DNA of 34,949 bases, from NCBI GenBank assembly GCA_012963885.1, contig DTUY01000017.1:2648-37596 (forward strand), given 5' to 3'. Positions 26,457 through 33,756 of the stretch are shown piece by piece; position 1 is the first letter of the stretch; each line of letters opens with the position of its first letter. The position numbers were made by a program, and so were the translations under genes. The DNA is from Candidatus Poribacteria bacterium. GTDB taxonomy: Bacteria > Poribacteria > WGA-4E > UBA9662. The notes under the pieces are model-generated. The model did not search any database and had not been told where the DNA came from. It was given only the letters and a program-made list of their open reading frames with translations.

Positions 26457-27517
26457 ATTCCTCATCAACACAATTCCGAAAAAAACTTATTAGCTGGTTT
26501 GAAAGCAACCAACGCTCACTTCCCTGGCGTGAGACTAATGATCCTTATCACATCTGGGTTTCTGAAGTAATGTTACAACAAACCCAGGTCAGAAAAGTTA
26601 TTGAATACTATCAACGGTTTTTGATCAAATTTCCTACGCTTGAACAACTTGCCAACGCCAACTTGCAGGAATTGCTTAAAGAGTGGGAAGGGTTGGGTTA
26701 CTATGCACGCGCCAGAAACCTGAGAAAAGCAGCACAAATTGTGGTTTCAGACATGGGCGGGCAGATACCAACAGATTATAACACCTTTCGAAAGCTACCG
26801 GGAGTTGGGGACTACACTGCCGCTGCAGTACAGAGCATCGCTTTTGGTCATTCGTACGCCGCTGTAGATGGAAATGTCAAACGTGTTATCGCTCGAATAT
26901 TCATGCTTGATTCGCCGGTTAACACCACCAGATCTCAAGGGTTATTCCAAGAAAAAGCCAATTTTTTGTTAGACGAAGACCAACCAAGCACATTCAACCA
27001 AGCAATGATGGAGCTAGGGGCCATTACATGCCGCCCTAAATCGCCATTATGTACTATTTGCCCCGTTCATATGTTTTGTGCTGCTTTTCAGACTGCTCGT
27101 CAAGATCAATTCCCATTAAGGTTACAGCGCAAACCAATACCTTCTTATCATCTGGTAGTGGCAGTGATTCATAAAGGCGACCAAATTCTGATCACACAGC
27201 GCCAAACAGATGGTCTGCTTGGTGGACTCTGGGAATTTCCAAATGGAGAGATAAATAACACCGAAGACCCACCAGAAGATGTATGTCGCCAAATAATTCA
27301 AGAGGATTTTAATCTACAGATTGAAGTCACCAGCTTTCTGACCCAGACCAAACACACCTACACACACTTTAAAACAACGATGGAAGTTTTTGAATGTCGC
27401 TATCAATCAGGTAAAATAGTACTTGGCCAAGCACAGGATTACCGATGGATCAAGACTGATCAGATCAATCAATATCCGTTGATTGGTGCTAACCATAAAT
27501 TTCTATCGTTGATCTAG
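26447..27517 (+). CDS. mutY: Adenine DNA glycosylase, non-ATG start
   Basis: MutY removes adenine mispaired with 8-oxoguanine. The first in-frame ATG (26570) cannot be the start: it lies inside MLQQTQV and would drop the catalytic Glu of VSEVMLQQTQV and the LPWRETNDPY motif. Homology continues upstream (TQFRKKLISWFESNQRSLPW) with no ATG, GTG or TTG in frame, so translation probably begins at a rare codon near 26447-26452 (ATC ATC) or CTG 26420, overlapping the glpK end. Downstream are the HhH (KLPGVGDYTAAAVQSIAFG), catalytic Asp in AVDGNVKRVIARIF, the 4Fe-4S cluster ligands C-x6-C-x2-C-x5-C (CRPKSPLCTICPVHMFC), and the Nudix-like C-terminal domain with GLLGGLWEFPNGEINN for 8-oxoG recognition. 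The exact start is uncertain. Confidence 0.9.
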   Translation: MILDSSSTQFRKKLISWFESNQRSLPWRETNDPYHIWVSEVMLQQTQVRKVIEYYQRFLIKFPTLEQLANANLQELLKEWEGLGYYARARNLRKAAQIVVSDMGGQIPTDYNTFRKLPGVGDYTAAAVQSIAFGHSYAAVDGNVKRVIARIFMLDSPVNTTRSQGLFQEKANFLLDEDQPSTFNQAMMELGAITCRPKSPLCTICPVHMFCAAFQTARQDQFPLRLQRKPIPSYHLVVAVIHKGDQILITQRQTDGLLGGLWEFPNGEINNTEDPPEDVCRQIIQEDFNLQIEVTSFLTQTKHTYTHFKTTMEVFECRYQSGKIVLGQAQDYRWIKTDQINQYPLIGANHKFLSLI

Positions 27518-27529
27518 ATCTGACAATGA

Positions 27530-27934
27530 CTAACTGTTGCGGAGAGAATTCCATGGCGATTGGTCGTAAACCTCAATCAACTGGTATCCTTCTTCACCTG
27601 CACATGGTCCAAGAATGGCAATCACCTTTGCTGGTCGATCTGACACGTTAAAAGATGCATGAACAACATCGGCCGGAATAAAAACTGAATCGCCCACCGA
27701 GAGAATCCGCATTTCTGTTCCCAGCCACTGCTCAATTTCACCCTCTACAACGTAGATAACTTCTTCCTGATCCGGATGCTTATGAAAATTATGCCCAAAA
27801 GTAGGATCGAGTGTTACTTCAATAACAACCAGATCTTTGGCACCAGTCGTTGTTGGGCGACTTAACCACCCCATCACCCCCCAATCCAGTACATCACTTT
27901 CTCTCTCTGCTAGTGTAATAAATTTCCCATTCAT
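27530..27934 (-). CDS. Cupin-domain protein
   Basis: Single-domain cupin of 134 residues. The start at 27934 has AGGAGA 6 nt upstream; the longer open frame would run into pdxH. Metal-binding motif 1 is GHNFHKHPDQEEVIYVVEGE (His51, His53 and Glu57 or Glu58) and motif 2 is VFIPADVVHASFNV (His92). It is probably a small metal-dependent enzyme or sugar/ligand-binding protein; the family is too broad to name a substrate. It is downstream of pdxH by 46 bases on the same strand and probably co-transcribed. Confidence 0.88.
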   Translation of the reverse strand: MNGKFITLAERESDVLDWGVMGWLSRPTTTGAKDLVVIEVTLDPTFGHNFHKHPDQEEVIYVVEGEIEQWLGTEMRILSVGDSVFIPADVVHASFNVSDRPAKVIAILGPCAGEEGYQLIEVYDQSPWNSLRNS

Positions 27935-27980
27935 GTCTCTTCTCCTATATAGATAGTTTTTATTAAGATTTCTGAAATGT

Positions 27981-28616
27981 TTATGGCGAAAGTCGTTCGA
28001 CACACCAACTATCTATCGATTTTCGGTTATATCGCAGGCGATCACTGATTTGATTCAGTCGACCTTGCCAGAACTCAATCATGTTGGGATAAACTCGAAA
28101 CCCACCCCAGTGTGGTGGAACCAATAGCTCTTTTCCTTCATATTCGACGAGTAAATCTTGATAAGTTTTTTTTAGAAACTCCCGATTCGGTACAACTTGG
28201 CTTTGTTTGGCAATTAGATCAACTATTTGCCTACTGATTGGTCGGTTATAAAAGTATGCTTCCAGTTCGGCTTGCGAGACCTGATGAACTTTACCTGTCA
28301 CACGGACTTGGCGGTCAAGCTGTCTCCAATCAAACACAAGCGCAACATTTGGGTTCAATGCAATTTCCTGACTTTTCTGACTAGTAAGATCAGTGTAGAA
28401 AACGAAGCCTTCATTATTTGCTTCCCGAAGTATTACCATGCGAGCAGAGGGCAAGCCATCCGTTGTAGCAGTTGCCAAGGTCATCGCGTTTGGAAGCTCA
28501 ATTTCCTCCTGTTTGGCCTGTTGTAGCCAGGCTTGAAATTGGATAATCGGATTTTCGGCGAGATCGCTCTCATCCAAACCAGCACGAGCGTATTTTTCGC
28601 GGATTCTTTCACCCAT
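27981..28616 (-). CDS. pdxH: Pyridoxamine/pyridoxine 5'-phosphate oxidase
   Basis: FMN-dependent oxidase making pyridoxal 5'-phosphate from PNP or PMP; 211 residues, normal length, cytoplasmic homodimer. Signatures: NAMTLATATTDGLPSARMVI, VFYTDLTSQKSQEIALNP, ALVFDWRQLDRQVRVTGKV and the C-terminal HWGGFRVYPNMIEFWQGRLN with DRLRY and WCVERLSP. It is first of a two-gene unit with the cupin gene. Upstream sequence has a weak AGGTGG ribosome site about 12 nt before ATG. Confidence 0.97.
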   Translation of the reverse strand: MGERIREKYARAGLDESDLAENPIIQFQAWLQQAKQEEIELPNAMTLATATTDGLPSARMVILREANNEGFVFYTDLTSQKSQEIALNPNVALVFDWRQLDRQVRVTGKVHQVSQAELEAYFYNRPISRQIVDLIAKQSQVVPNREFLKKTYQDLLVEYEGKELLVPPHWGGFRVYPNMIEFWQGRLNQISDRLRYNRKSIDSWCVERLSP

Positions 28617-28983
28617 TATAAGTTATTCCACCTGGAAAGCACTCGTAAATTATATAAGGAGATTCAATAATTTCAAGTTAAAAAATAGTGTGGGATTTTA
28701 GAAAAACGTGTCTTTTATGTCATAATTCAGCTGTAATCAATCAAATGCATTCACCCAATTATGCATCTTTACTAAGGAAACGATGTGTGGTTAGTGGCAA
28801 CAGCGGACTTCAAATTAGCTTTATCGGTTAGTAAAATAGTCATTCTTAGTTAAGTAATTGTAGTTGGGAGAATTGTGTTGTGTAAAAGCAGAATTCTTAT
28901 TTTGAAACTGAGTATTAAGGTAATGTTGATTTTCTTTCAGATTTCGTAACAATATAGGTGTAATATAAGTTTCCTGTTTTCAG
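28617..28983. other. Intergenic region between pdxH and the CYTH relic
   Basis: Divergent, AT-rich, no reading frame. A weak TTGATT (about 28925) with CAATAT 18 nt on may be the former promoter of the CYTH gene. Confidence 0.35.
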
Positions 28984-29599
28984 GAGATCGAGTCGAAATT
29001 TTATATTGAAACATTACGAACGTTCGACCAAATCCGTTCACAAAATCAAATCGCGGGTCATGATTTGACTAGTCAAGAAAAGATTTCTCGATGTGACGTC
29101 TATTTTGATACTTTAAGTACCCAACTCTTCAGTCGAAGAAAACCTCTCCGGCTTAGGCAAAATTAAGGGAAATACGCAGTGATATTTAAAGGTAAGGAAT
29201 ATAGGAAACCATGTCCGCAGAGGCTCGAAGAGGCAATTACCGAATCGCAGGTCCGGCATCTTCTAGATAGTAACTTGCCTAGTGCTTGCCAGGTTGAATC
29301 TATTCAAACTGCTATAATCTGTTTGGGGAGGGACTCGATACATCCCGTATTGTATGTGCAGAACAAACGATAGAAATGGCATCTTAATTCTAGATCAGCG
29401 AATCTCGAGATTTTGTTTTGATAGTATCTAGTATGCTGATATTAGTCGAAGCCATTTCTTTTAAGAGAATGAACTAGGCTAGAATTAAAAGAGGGAATCT
29501 GAAGTTTCATCAGGGAATTGCCAGAATATTATTTCATCAGTTAATTTAATTCCAAAACTTCCAGTCTAAATATGAACGTGGTGTTAAACTATTGAATGT
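28984..29599 (+). pseudogene. Decayed CYTH-domain (triphosphate tunnel metalloenzyme) gene
   Basis: Begins with the diagnostic ExExK motif (EIESKFYIETLRTF) and continues SRCDVYFDT and RKPLRLRQN, then an in-frame TAA at about 29164. The same frame resumes with VIFKGKE, LEEAITESQVRHLLDSNLPS and HPVLYVQNKR, then stops again at 29371. Further CYTH-like pieces lie downstream in other frames (LELKEG, then SKYERGVKLL near 29565-29594, the usual end of the domain). No start codon is evident. CYTH domains act on triphosphates or polyphosphate and are often fused or adjacent to CHAD, which matches the next two genes. Confidence 0.85.
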
Positions 29600-29661
29600 A
29601 TTTAATCTATGAAATGCTAATGGATTATCTGTGTAACTGAATTTATGGGAGAAATCTATAT

Positions 29662-30129
29662 ATGGCAAAGGCATGGCAAGTTGAAGGAATCATGCCACGA
29701 AGGAGTCTGGAAGAATGTGCACGAAGGATTATTACTACCCGGTTTCATGAAATGATGTCTTTCAAAGGGGGAGCGATTGATGGATCAGACATCGAGTTTG
29801 TACACGATATGCGCGTTTCCTCACGGCGGCTCCGAGCAGCTATGGATAATTTCGCTGACTGTTTTTCTCCAAAGAAGTTCCGTAAGTACTTAAAACAAAC
29901 TAAAAATATCACTCGCACAATGGGGGTAGTTCGGGATCTAGACGTTCTCATCTTCCAATTCGAAGAAGACGCGAAATCTTTATCGGAAGATGAGCAAATT
30001 GGTGTTAAAAATCTTATTAGCCAATTACAGCGAAAGCGTGAGATGGCGAGAGAGCTCATGTTACTGATGTTTTCCAATTTAGAAAGAAAAGGATTCAATG
30101 AGAAATTTCTGAAGTTCTTCAAAGTGTAA
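29662..30129 (+). CDS. Half-length CHAD-domain protein (first of a tandem pair)
   Basis: 155 residues covering about half of a normal CHAD domain. Conserved helices: IEFVHDMRVSSRRLRAAMDN (the His-Asp-Met-Arg-Val motif) and TMGVVRDLDVLIFQFE. Known CHAD proteins bind inorganic polyphosphate through His/Arg/Lys on paired four-helix bundles; each bundle corresponds roughly to one of these genes. It starts MAKAWQVEGIMPRRSLEECA, closely matched by the next gene. GGGAG lies about 10 nt before the ATG. It is predicted cytoplasmic and probably pairs with the second CHAD half, 14 bases downstream. A dead CYTH gene precedes it. Confidence 0.85.
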   Translation: MAKAWQVEGIMPRRSLEECARRIITTRFHEMMSFKGGAIDGSDIEFVHDMRVSSRRLRAAMDNFADCFSPKKFRKYLKQTKNITRTMGVVRDLDVLIFQFEEDAKSLSEDEQIGVKNLISQLQRKREMARELMLLMFSNLERKGFNEKFLKFFKV

Positions 30130-30143
30130 ACGAAGAGGTCAAA

Positions 30144-30629
30144 ATGGCTAAAGCATGGAAAATTGAGGGATTGAAATCCCAAAAAAGTTATCGAAAGAAT
30201 GCAAGTATTATTCTGCCAATCAAAATAGCAGAGGTGTACTCGTGGGATAAATACATTGATGATCCTCAAAATGTTGAAGAATTACACAATATGCGGATTT
30301 CTATTAAACGACTTCGTTATTCTATGGAATTTTTTTCTGTCAATTACGGGAAGAAATTTGGTGAGTTGATTCAAGTTTGGGTTGACTTACAAAGGTTACT
30401 CGGTGACATTCACGATTGTGACGTTGGCCAGGATGCCTTAATGGATTACCTGGAGGATCCTTCTCAAAGAGATAATGAAGGTGTAAATGTCATAGGTATC
30501 AACACGCTAATTCTGCGATATCGTCAGACGCGTCAAGAAAGGTACCAAGAATTCCTTACATATTGGACATCTCTTCAAAAAAAAGATTTTAAAGGGAATC
30601 TGCTAGGGATTATCAAAAAGAGCAACTAA
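30144..30629 (+). CDS. Half-length CHAD-domain protein (second of a tandem pair)
   Basis: 161 residues forming the other CHAD half: VEELHNMRISIKRLRYSMEF, FSVNYGKKFGELIQVWVDLQ and LLGDIHDCDVGQDALMDYLE, the 'LGxxxDxDV' motif typical of the second bundle. It begins MAKAWKIEGLKSQKSYRKNA, sharing the MAKAW-x-x-EG opening with the preceding gene, so the pair probably arose by duplication. GAAGAGG lies about 6 nt before the ATG. The two halves probably assemble into one polyphosphate-binding unit. Upstream of ppx, it fits a polyphosphate role. Confidence 0.85.
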   Translation: MAKAWKIEGLKSQKSYRKNASIILPIKIAEVYSWDKYIDDPQNVEELHNMRISIKRLRYSMEFFSVNYGKKFGELIQVWVDLQRLLGDIHDCDVGQDALMDYLEDPSQRDNEGVNVIGINTLILRYRQTRQERYQEFLTYWTSLQKKDFKGNLLGIIKKSN

Positions 30630-30742
30630 TGATGGAGAATGGGTTTATCCATTGACAACTGTATTATACGAGTATCAGTCTATGGTAGGTTTTGGATTGA
30701 GATGACTTTACTGTCATTTGTCAATCGAGTTAATGTGATTTT

Positions 30743-30751
30743 TGCTATAAT
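30743..30751 (+). promoter_or_regulatory. Extended -10 promoter for the Ppx/GppA gene
   Basis: TGCTATAAT is a perfect extended -10 element about 94 nt before the ATG at 30845. TTGTCA lies upstream at 30718, but 22 nt away is too far for a standard -35. The rest of 30630-30844 shows no gene. Confidence 0.5.
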
Positions 30752-30844
30752 TTCAAGGATCGCATGTTTGTCTTCCTTTCAATGTTTTTTTAGTGAGTCA
30801 CTGTTTTTCCACAGAAAAATGTTCTTTTCTTAACATCAACTGGT

Positions 30845-31795
30845 ATGTCTTCCACAAGTTACAATCGCTATGCAATAATTGACATTGGAACCAATTCTGT
30901 AATTCTGCTGGTTTGTGACGTTAATAATAGAACGCGAGAATACAAAGTTATCCTTGATACTACAGAGATTACGCGGCTAGGCCAAGGTCTGTATCCAACC
31001 CTGCACCTTCAATCGTCGTCTATAGACCGTACTTGTGCTGTTATTCGGCAATACCTGAGACAAACGGAAATCCTCGGTGTTGAGCAAACAGTTGCCGTCG
31101 GAACCAACGTTCTCAGAGTGGCTGAGAATGCCCGCAGTTTTATTGATCTTGTTCAAGATGAATTTCGGTTGGATGTCGAGGTGATTTTAGCGGATACTGA
31201 AGCGCACTTGTCCTATCTTTCAGTTCGAGAAGATCGAGCATTTCGAAGATTAGAAGCACATGAATTGATGGTAATAGATATCGGCGGAGGGAGTACAGAA
31301 CAGGTTTTTTTAGATAATGGGGACTTGATCTGCCGCAGCGTTCCTTTTGGTGCTGTAAGCATCACAGATCAATTTGTGAAAAATGACCCACCAACCAACC
31401 AGGAAATACAAAAAATTGAGGTTTTTATTCAGGAAACCTTGATCAACCAAGGTTGGACAACACAATCTCAAGTGCCCATTTCGTTAGTAGGCATTGGTGG
31501 GACAATCGTCAATTTAGCCGTAGTTGAATCTGGATTGATAGAACCGGATTTGTCAGTTGTCCATGGCCAAGTACTTGATCAGAAAGAAATCTCAGATCAG
31601 ATTGATCTGTTTCGGTCGCTGACAATTGATGACCTACGCCGAATTCCCGGATTAGAGGTCAAACGGGCTGATGTGATTCTGGCTGGGACATTGATCTTAC
31701 GTGGCTTAATGAATCACGTTGGAGTTGATCATGTCTACGTTAGTACGCGTGGTGTCCGATATGGAGTGATGATTGATCGGTTCTTATCAGGCTGA
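30845..31795 (+). CDS. ppx: Ppx/GppA-type phosphatase (exopolyphosphatase or pppGpp hydrolase)
   Basis: 316 residues, cytoplasmic, ASKHA (actin-like ATPase) fold. Motifs: phosphate 1 YAIIDIGTNSVILLVCDV, VEVILADTEAHLSYLSV, phosphate 2 LMVIDIGGGSTEQVFL, adenosine-type GIGGTIVNLA, and RIPGLEVKRADVILAGTLIL near the end. The family removes terminal phosphate from polyphosphate or pppGpp; the short form (about 300 residues, lacking the C-terminal HD-like domain) does not decide which. The upstream CHAD pair and CYTH relic favour polyphosphate. It is 12 bases ahead of the next gene, so probably co-transcribed. Confidence 0.92.
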   Translation: MSSTSYNRYAIIDIGTNSVILLVCDVNNRTREYKVILDTTEITRLGQGLYPTLHLQSSSIDRTCAVIRQYLRQTEILGVEQTVAVGTNVLRVAENARSFIDLVQDEFRLDVEVILADTEAHLSYLSVREDRAFRRLEAHELMVIDIGGGSTEQVFLDNGDLICRSVPFGAVSITDQFVKNDPPTNQEIQKIEVFIQETLINQGWTTQSQVPISLVGIGGTIVNLAVVESGLIEPDLSVVHGQVLDQKEISDQIDLFRSLTIDDLRRIPGLEVKRADVILAGTLILRGLMNHVGVDHVYVSTRGVRYGVMIDRFLSG

Positions 31796-31807
31796 GAGAA
31801 AAGTACG

Positions 31808-32794
31808 ATGTCTATTTCAAATTATAGGTTTTCCTCTATTTCTATCACGTGTCTTCTAAGTTTAGTCTTGCACCTTCTTAGTATTCAATTGTCTGATGCT
31901 GTCCGTCGAGGTGCAGTAGATACCAAGACCATGATCATGTGTTACGAAAGAGATGGTGATTATGGTAGGGCGGCTTTATGGTATGAAGCGGCGGCCAATT
32001 GCCTGGAGATCATTTCTAGGCCAATGATGGAGATTACAATTAAGTATTACCAGCGTTATGGAATGGATAAGCTAGCTGAATCGGGTACTGAAGAGCTTGC
32101 TCAGATTGATAAGCAGCGTGAACAATATCTTAGATCTGCTCGGCTATGCTGGAAAAAACCAGTGACAGCCCAAGCGGTGATTGTCTCTGAACAAACCAAA
32201 ATTGACCAATTTATTGAGGAATGGGTTTCTTATTATCCGAATCGGTTTTATAATTTTGGTCTCTATGTGGATCTCTTTGGAAAGCGGCAGCACCTACTTC
32301 TTCAGAAAGGTCATTATGCGGCTGCTCTGAATCTTGAAGCGGATTCGGCAGAGATGTGTGCGGATCTATACCTCAAAATAACAATTGCTTATTTCAAACG
32401 TCAGTTGGTAAAAGGGCATAGATTAGACGTTTATAGGTTGCTGATTTCGCAATATGAGAATGTTCATGATGTTCATCTCCGACGCGCGATTTTGTTGCGT
32501 CAGCTGGCAAGAAAGGGAAGTAGGATTCGACCATCAGAAGTCGCAGTGTGGAACGTCAAGGTGCCGAAGGTGAGAACAAGGTTAACAAGTTATCAGGCGA
32601 CCAACATAGCGAAGTCGTGTGTGTCTGTGAAGTCAATCTTAGCATCCCATCAAGGGGTTAGAGCGTACCCGTGGTTCCAAGGATTTGCTTGGACGGTTAG
32701 TTTCTGCAACCATGGCTGGGGAAACTTGGTGACTGTAATTGTTGATGATAAAACAGGAGAAATTGTTGATATCGTCAACCAGAGTTGGGACTGA
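31808..32794 (+). CDS. Secreted protein, unknown function, PepSY-like C-terminus
   Basis: 328 residues, no confident family. Signal peptide SISNYRFSSISITCLLSLVL to about residue 31. A TPR/helix-hairpin-like segment comes early (CYERDGDYGRAALWYEAAAN), followed by a helical middle. The last ~70 residues end in WTVSFCNHGWGNLVTVIVDD and KTGEIVDIVNQSWD, which resemble a PepSY-type beta hairpin as in envelope protease inhibitors. It follows the Ppx gene by 12 bases, so it may serve the same locus, but that is inference. It is followed by a strong terminator. Confidence 0.75.
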   Translation: MSISNYRFSSISITCLLSLVLHLLSIQLSDAVRRGAVDTKTMIMCYERDGDYGRAALWYEAAANCLEIISRPMMEITIKYYQRYGMDKLAESGTEELAQIDKQREQYLRSARLCWKKPVTAQAVIVSEQTKIDQFIEEWVSYYPNRFYNFGLYVDLFGKRQHLLLQKGHYAAALNLEADSAEMCADLYLKITIAYFKRQLVKGHRLDVYRLLISQYENVHDVHLRRAILLRQLARKGSRIRPSEVAVWNVKVPKVRTRLTSYQATNIAKSCVSVKSILASHQGVRAYPWFQGFAWTVSFCNHGWGNLVTVIVDDKTGEIVDIVNQSWD

Positions 32795-32849
32795 GGGGTA
32801 TGTCTGTTGTAGACGGGATGGTTTTCTAGAATGGAGTTTTTGCTCTGAG

Positions 32850-32901
32850 TTGTTAATGAAAAAGGGGGGACAGTTTTATTCCCCCCTTTTTTCATTAACA
32901 A
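32850..32901. terminator. Bidirectional rho-independent terminator
   Basis: Arms TTGTTAATG-A5-GGGGGG (left) and CCCCCC-T6-CATTAACAA (right) pair almost perfectly, with one bulged A-T, around an ~11-nt loop; the A and T runs work as tails in both directions. It lies between the convergent gene ends at 32794 (+) and 32914 (-). Confidence 0.9.
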
Positions 32902-32913
32902 TGAATGTTAAGC

Positions 32914-33663
32914 TTATCTGGTTTTCAAATCTGCCCAACTGGCTGCTAACTTACCTTGTGCTTGTACAGCCGTTCCACCTTTATGTGGATTATCACCAAT
33001 ATCATAAACGAGCACATTGTCATACCGCATTTGTTCGCCACCTGATGATCTGAAGCCCACAGCTCCAGTTGGGTATGACTTCTTTGGATCGGTCCAATCC
33101 CCGATCTTTCTCATTGCTGCTCCCGAAGGATCCTTCCAAAACTCTTCTGATTCTAAGATCCAGACCTTGAAATTAGTATCTTTGACAATCCACTTGGATC
33201 GATACCATACTTCAGGCTTTACTTTTAGCCCGCCAAGGAAAGGTTTAGGATCAACTGCCCAACCTTTGGTTCTAGTATGCCAGCGGACGTTATTAGGTGT
33301 GTGTCCGGAACCGTCACAGGAAATTTGGTGCATATAAAAATTATCGTTTATGTCCTGCCCACCAAAAACGAAACCGGTGATTTTCCCCTTAGCTCTAGCG
33401 AGAAAATCAGCTTCAAAAACAAAATTTTTGAAATCCTTTTTCTGGCTGAAATTCGCTTGACCACCGTCAATGTCAACAATACCATTTCCCAAAGCTTTTA
33501 GTTTTACTTGTGGTTTAATGATTTTCCATTCTTTCTTGGGAAGCCATTTGGATTCATCTAATTTCCCGCCTTCGAAGTCGTCTTTCAATAGAACCGCTGC
33601 ATAGCTAGCAGTGACACTGAGGAAAGCAAACAAAGCGACGAGTATGCTAATTTTTTTCAACAT
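32914..33663 (-). CDS. Secreted jelly-roll (DUF1080/LamG-like) protein, paralogue 1
   Basis: 249 residues. A signal peptide (MLKKISILVALFAFLSVTAS, then YAA) precedes a concanavalin-like domain opening VLLKDDFEGGKLDESKW. Strands FVFEADFLA and GFVFGGQDINDNFYMHQISC are followed by WYRSKWIVKDTNFKVWI, FWKDPSGAAMRKIGDWTD, GAVGFRSSGGEQMRYDNVLV and YDIGD; no catalytic residues can be identified. The tail KLAASWADLKTR is the shared C-terminal motif. AAAGGGAG lies 9 nt before the ATG. It is a tandem duplicate of the next gene (33757-34515), same order and strand, and the mRNA between them can fold (see findings). Confidence 0.85.
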   Translation of the reverse strand: MLKKISILVALFAFLSVTASYAAVLLKDDFEGGKLDESKWLPKKEWKIIKPQVKLKALGNGIVDIDGGQANFSQKKDFKNFVFEADFLARAKGKITGFVFGGQDINDNFYMHQISCDGSGHTPNNVRWHTRTKGWAVDPKPFLGGLKVKPEVWYRSKWIVKDTNFKVWILESEEFWKDPSGAAMRKIGDWTDPKKSYPTGAVGFRSSGGEQMRYDNVLVYDIGDNPHKGGTAVQAQGKLAASWADLKTR

Positions 33664-33700
33664 TGAATAATACTCCCTTTATTTTTTTATATTTTATAAT

Positions 33701-33739
33701 TTTAAGGGAGTTCAGTAAACTTCAAAGAACTCCCTTAAA
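33701..33739 (-). promoter_or_regulatory. Inverted repeat with the sequence complementary to the next ribosome site
   Basis: TTTAAGGGAGTTC and GAACTCCCTTAAA form a perfect 13-bp hairpin around a 13-nt loop (plus-strand arms 33701-33713 and 33727-33739). In the minus-strand transcript the second arm also holds ACTCCCTT, which is complementary to AAGGGAGT, the ribosome site (plus-strand 33672-33679) of paralogue 1. No T-tract follows, so it is not a standard terminator. Confidence 0.6.
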
Positions 33740-33756
33740 GCTATGGTAGAACGAAC

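Noticed and set aside
26570..27517. MutY starting at the first ATG
   Set aside because: It would delete the catalytic Glu and the LPWR region, which are present in frame just upstream.
29179..29373. Separate 64-residue gene
   Set aside because: It is the in-frame continuation of the CYTH domain after a premature stop.
30639..30833. 64-codon reading frame upstream of the Ppx gene
   Set aside because: It covers the extended -10 promoter, is rich in Phe/Ser/Cys without pattern, and has no ribosome site.
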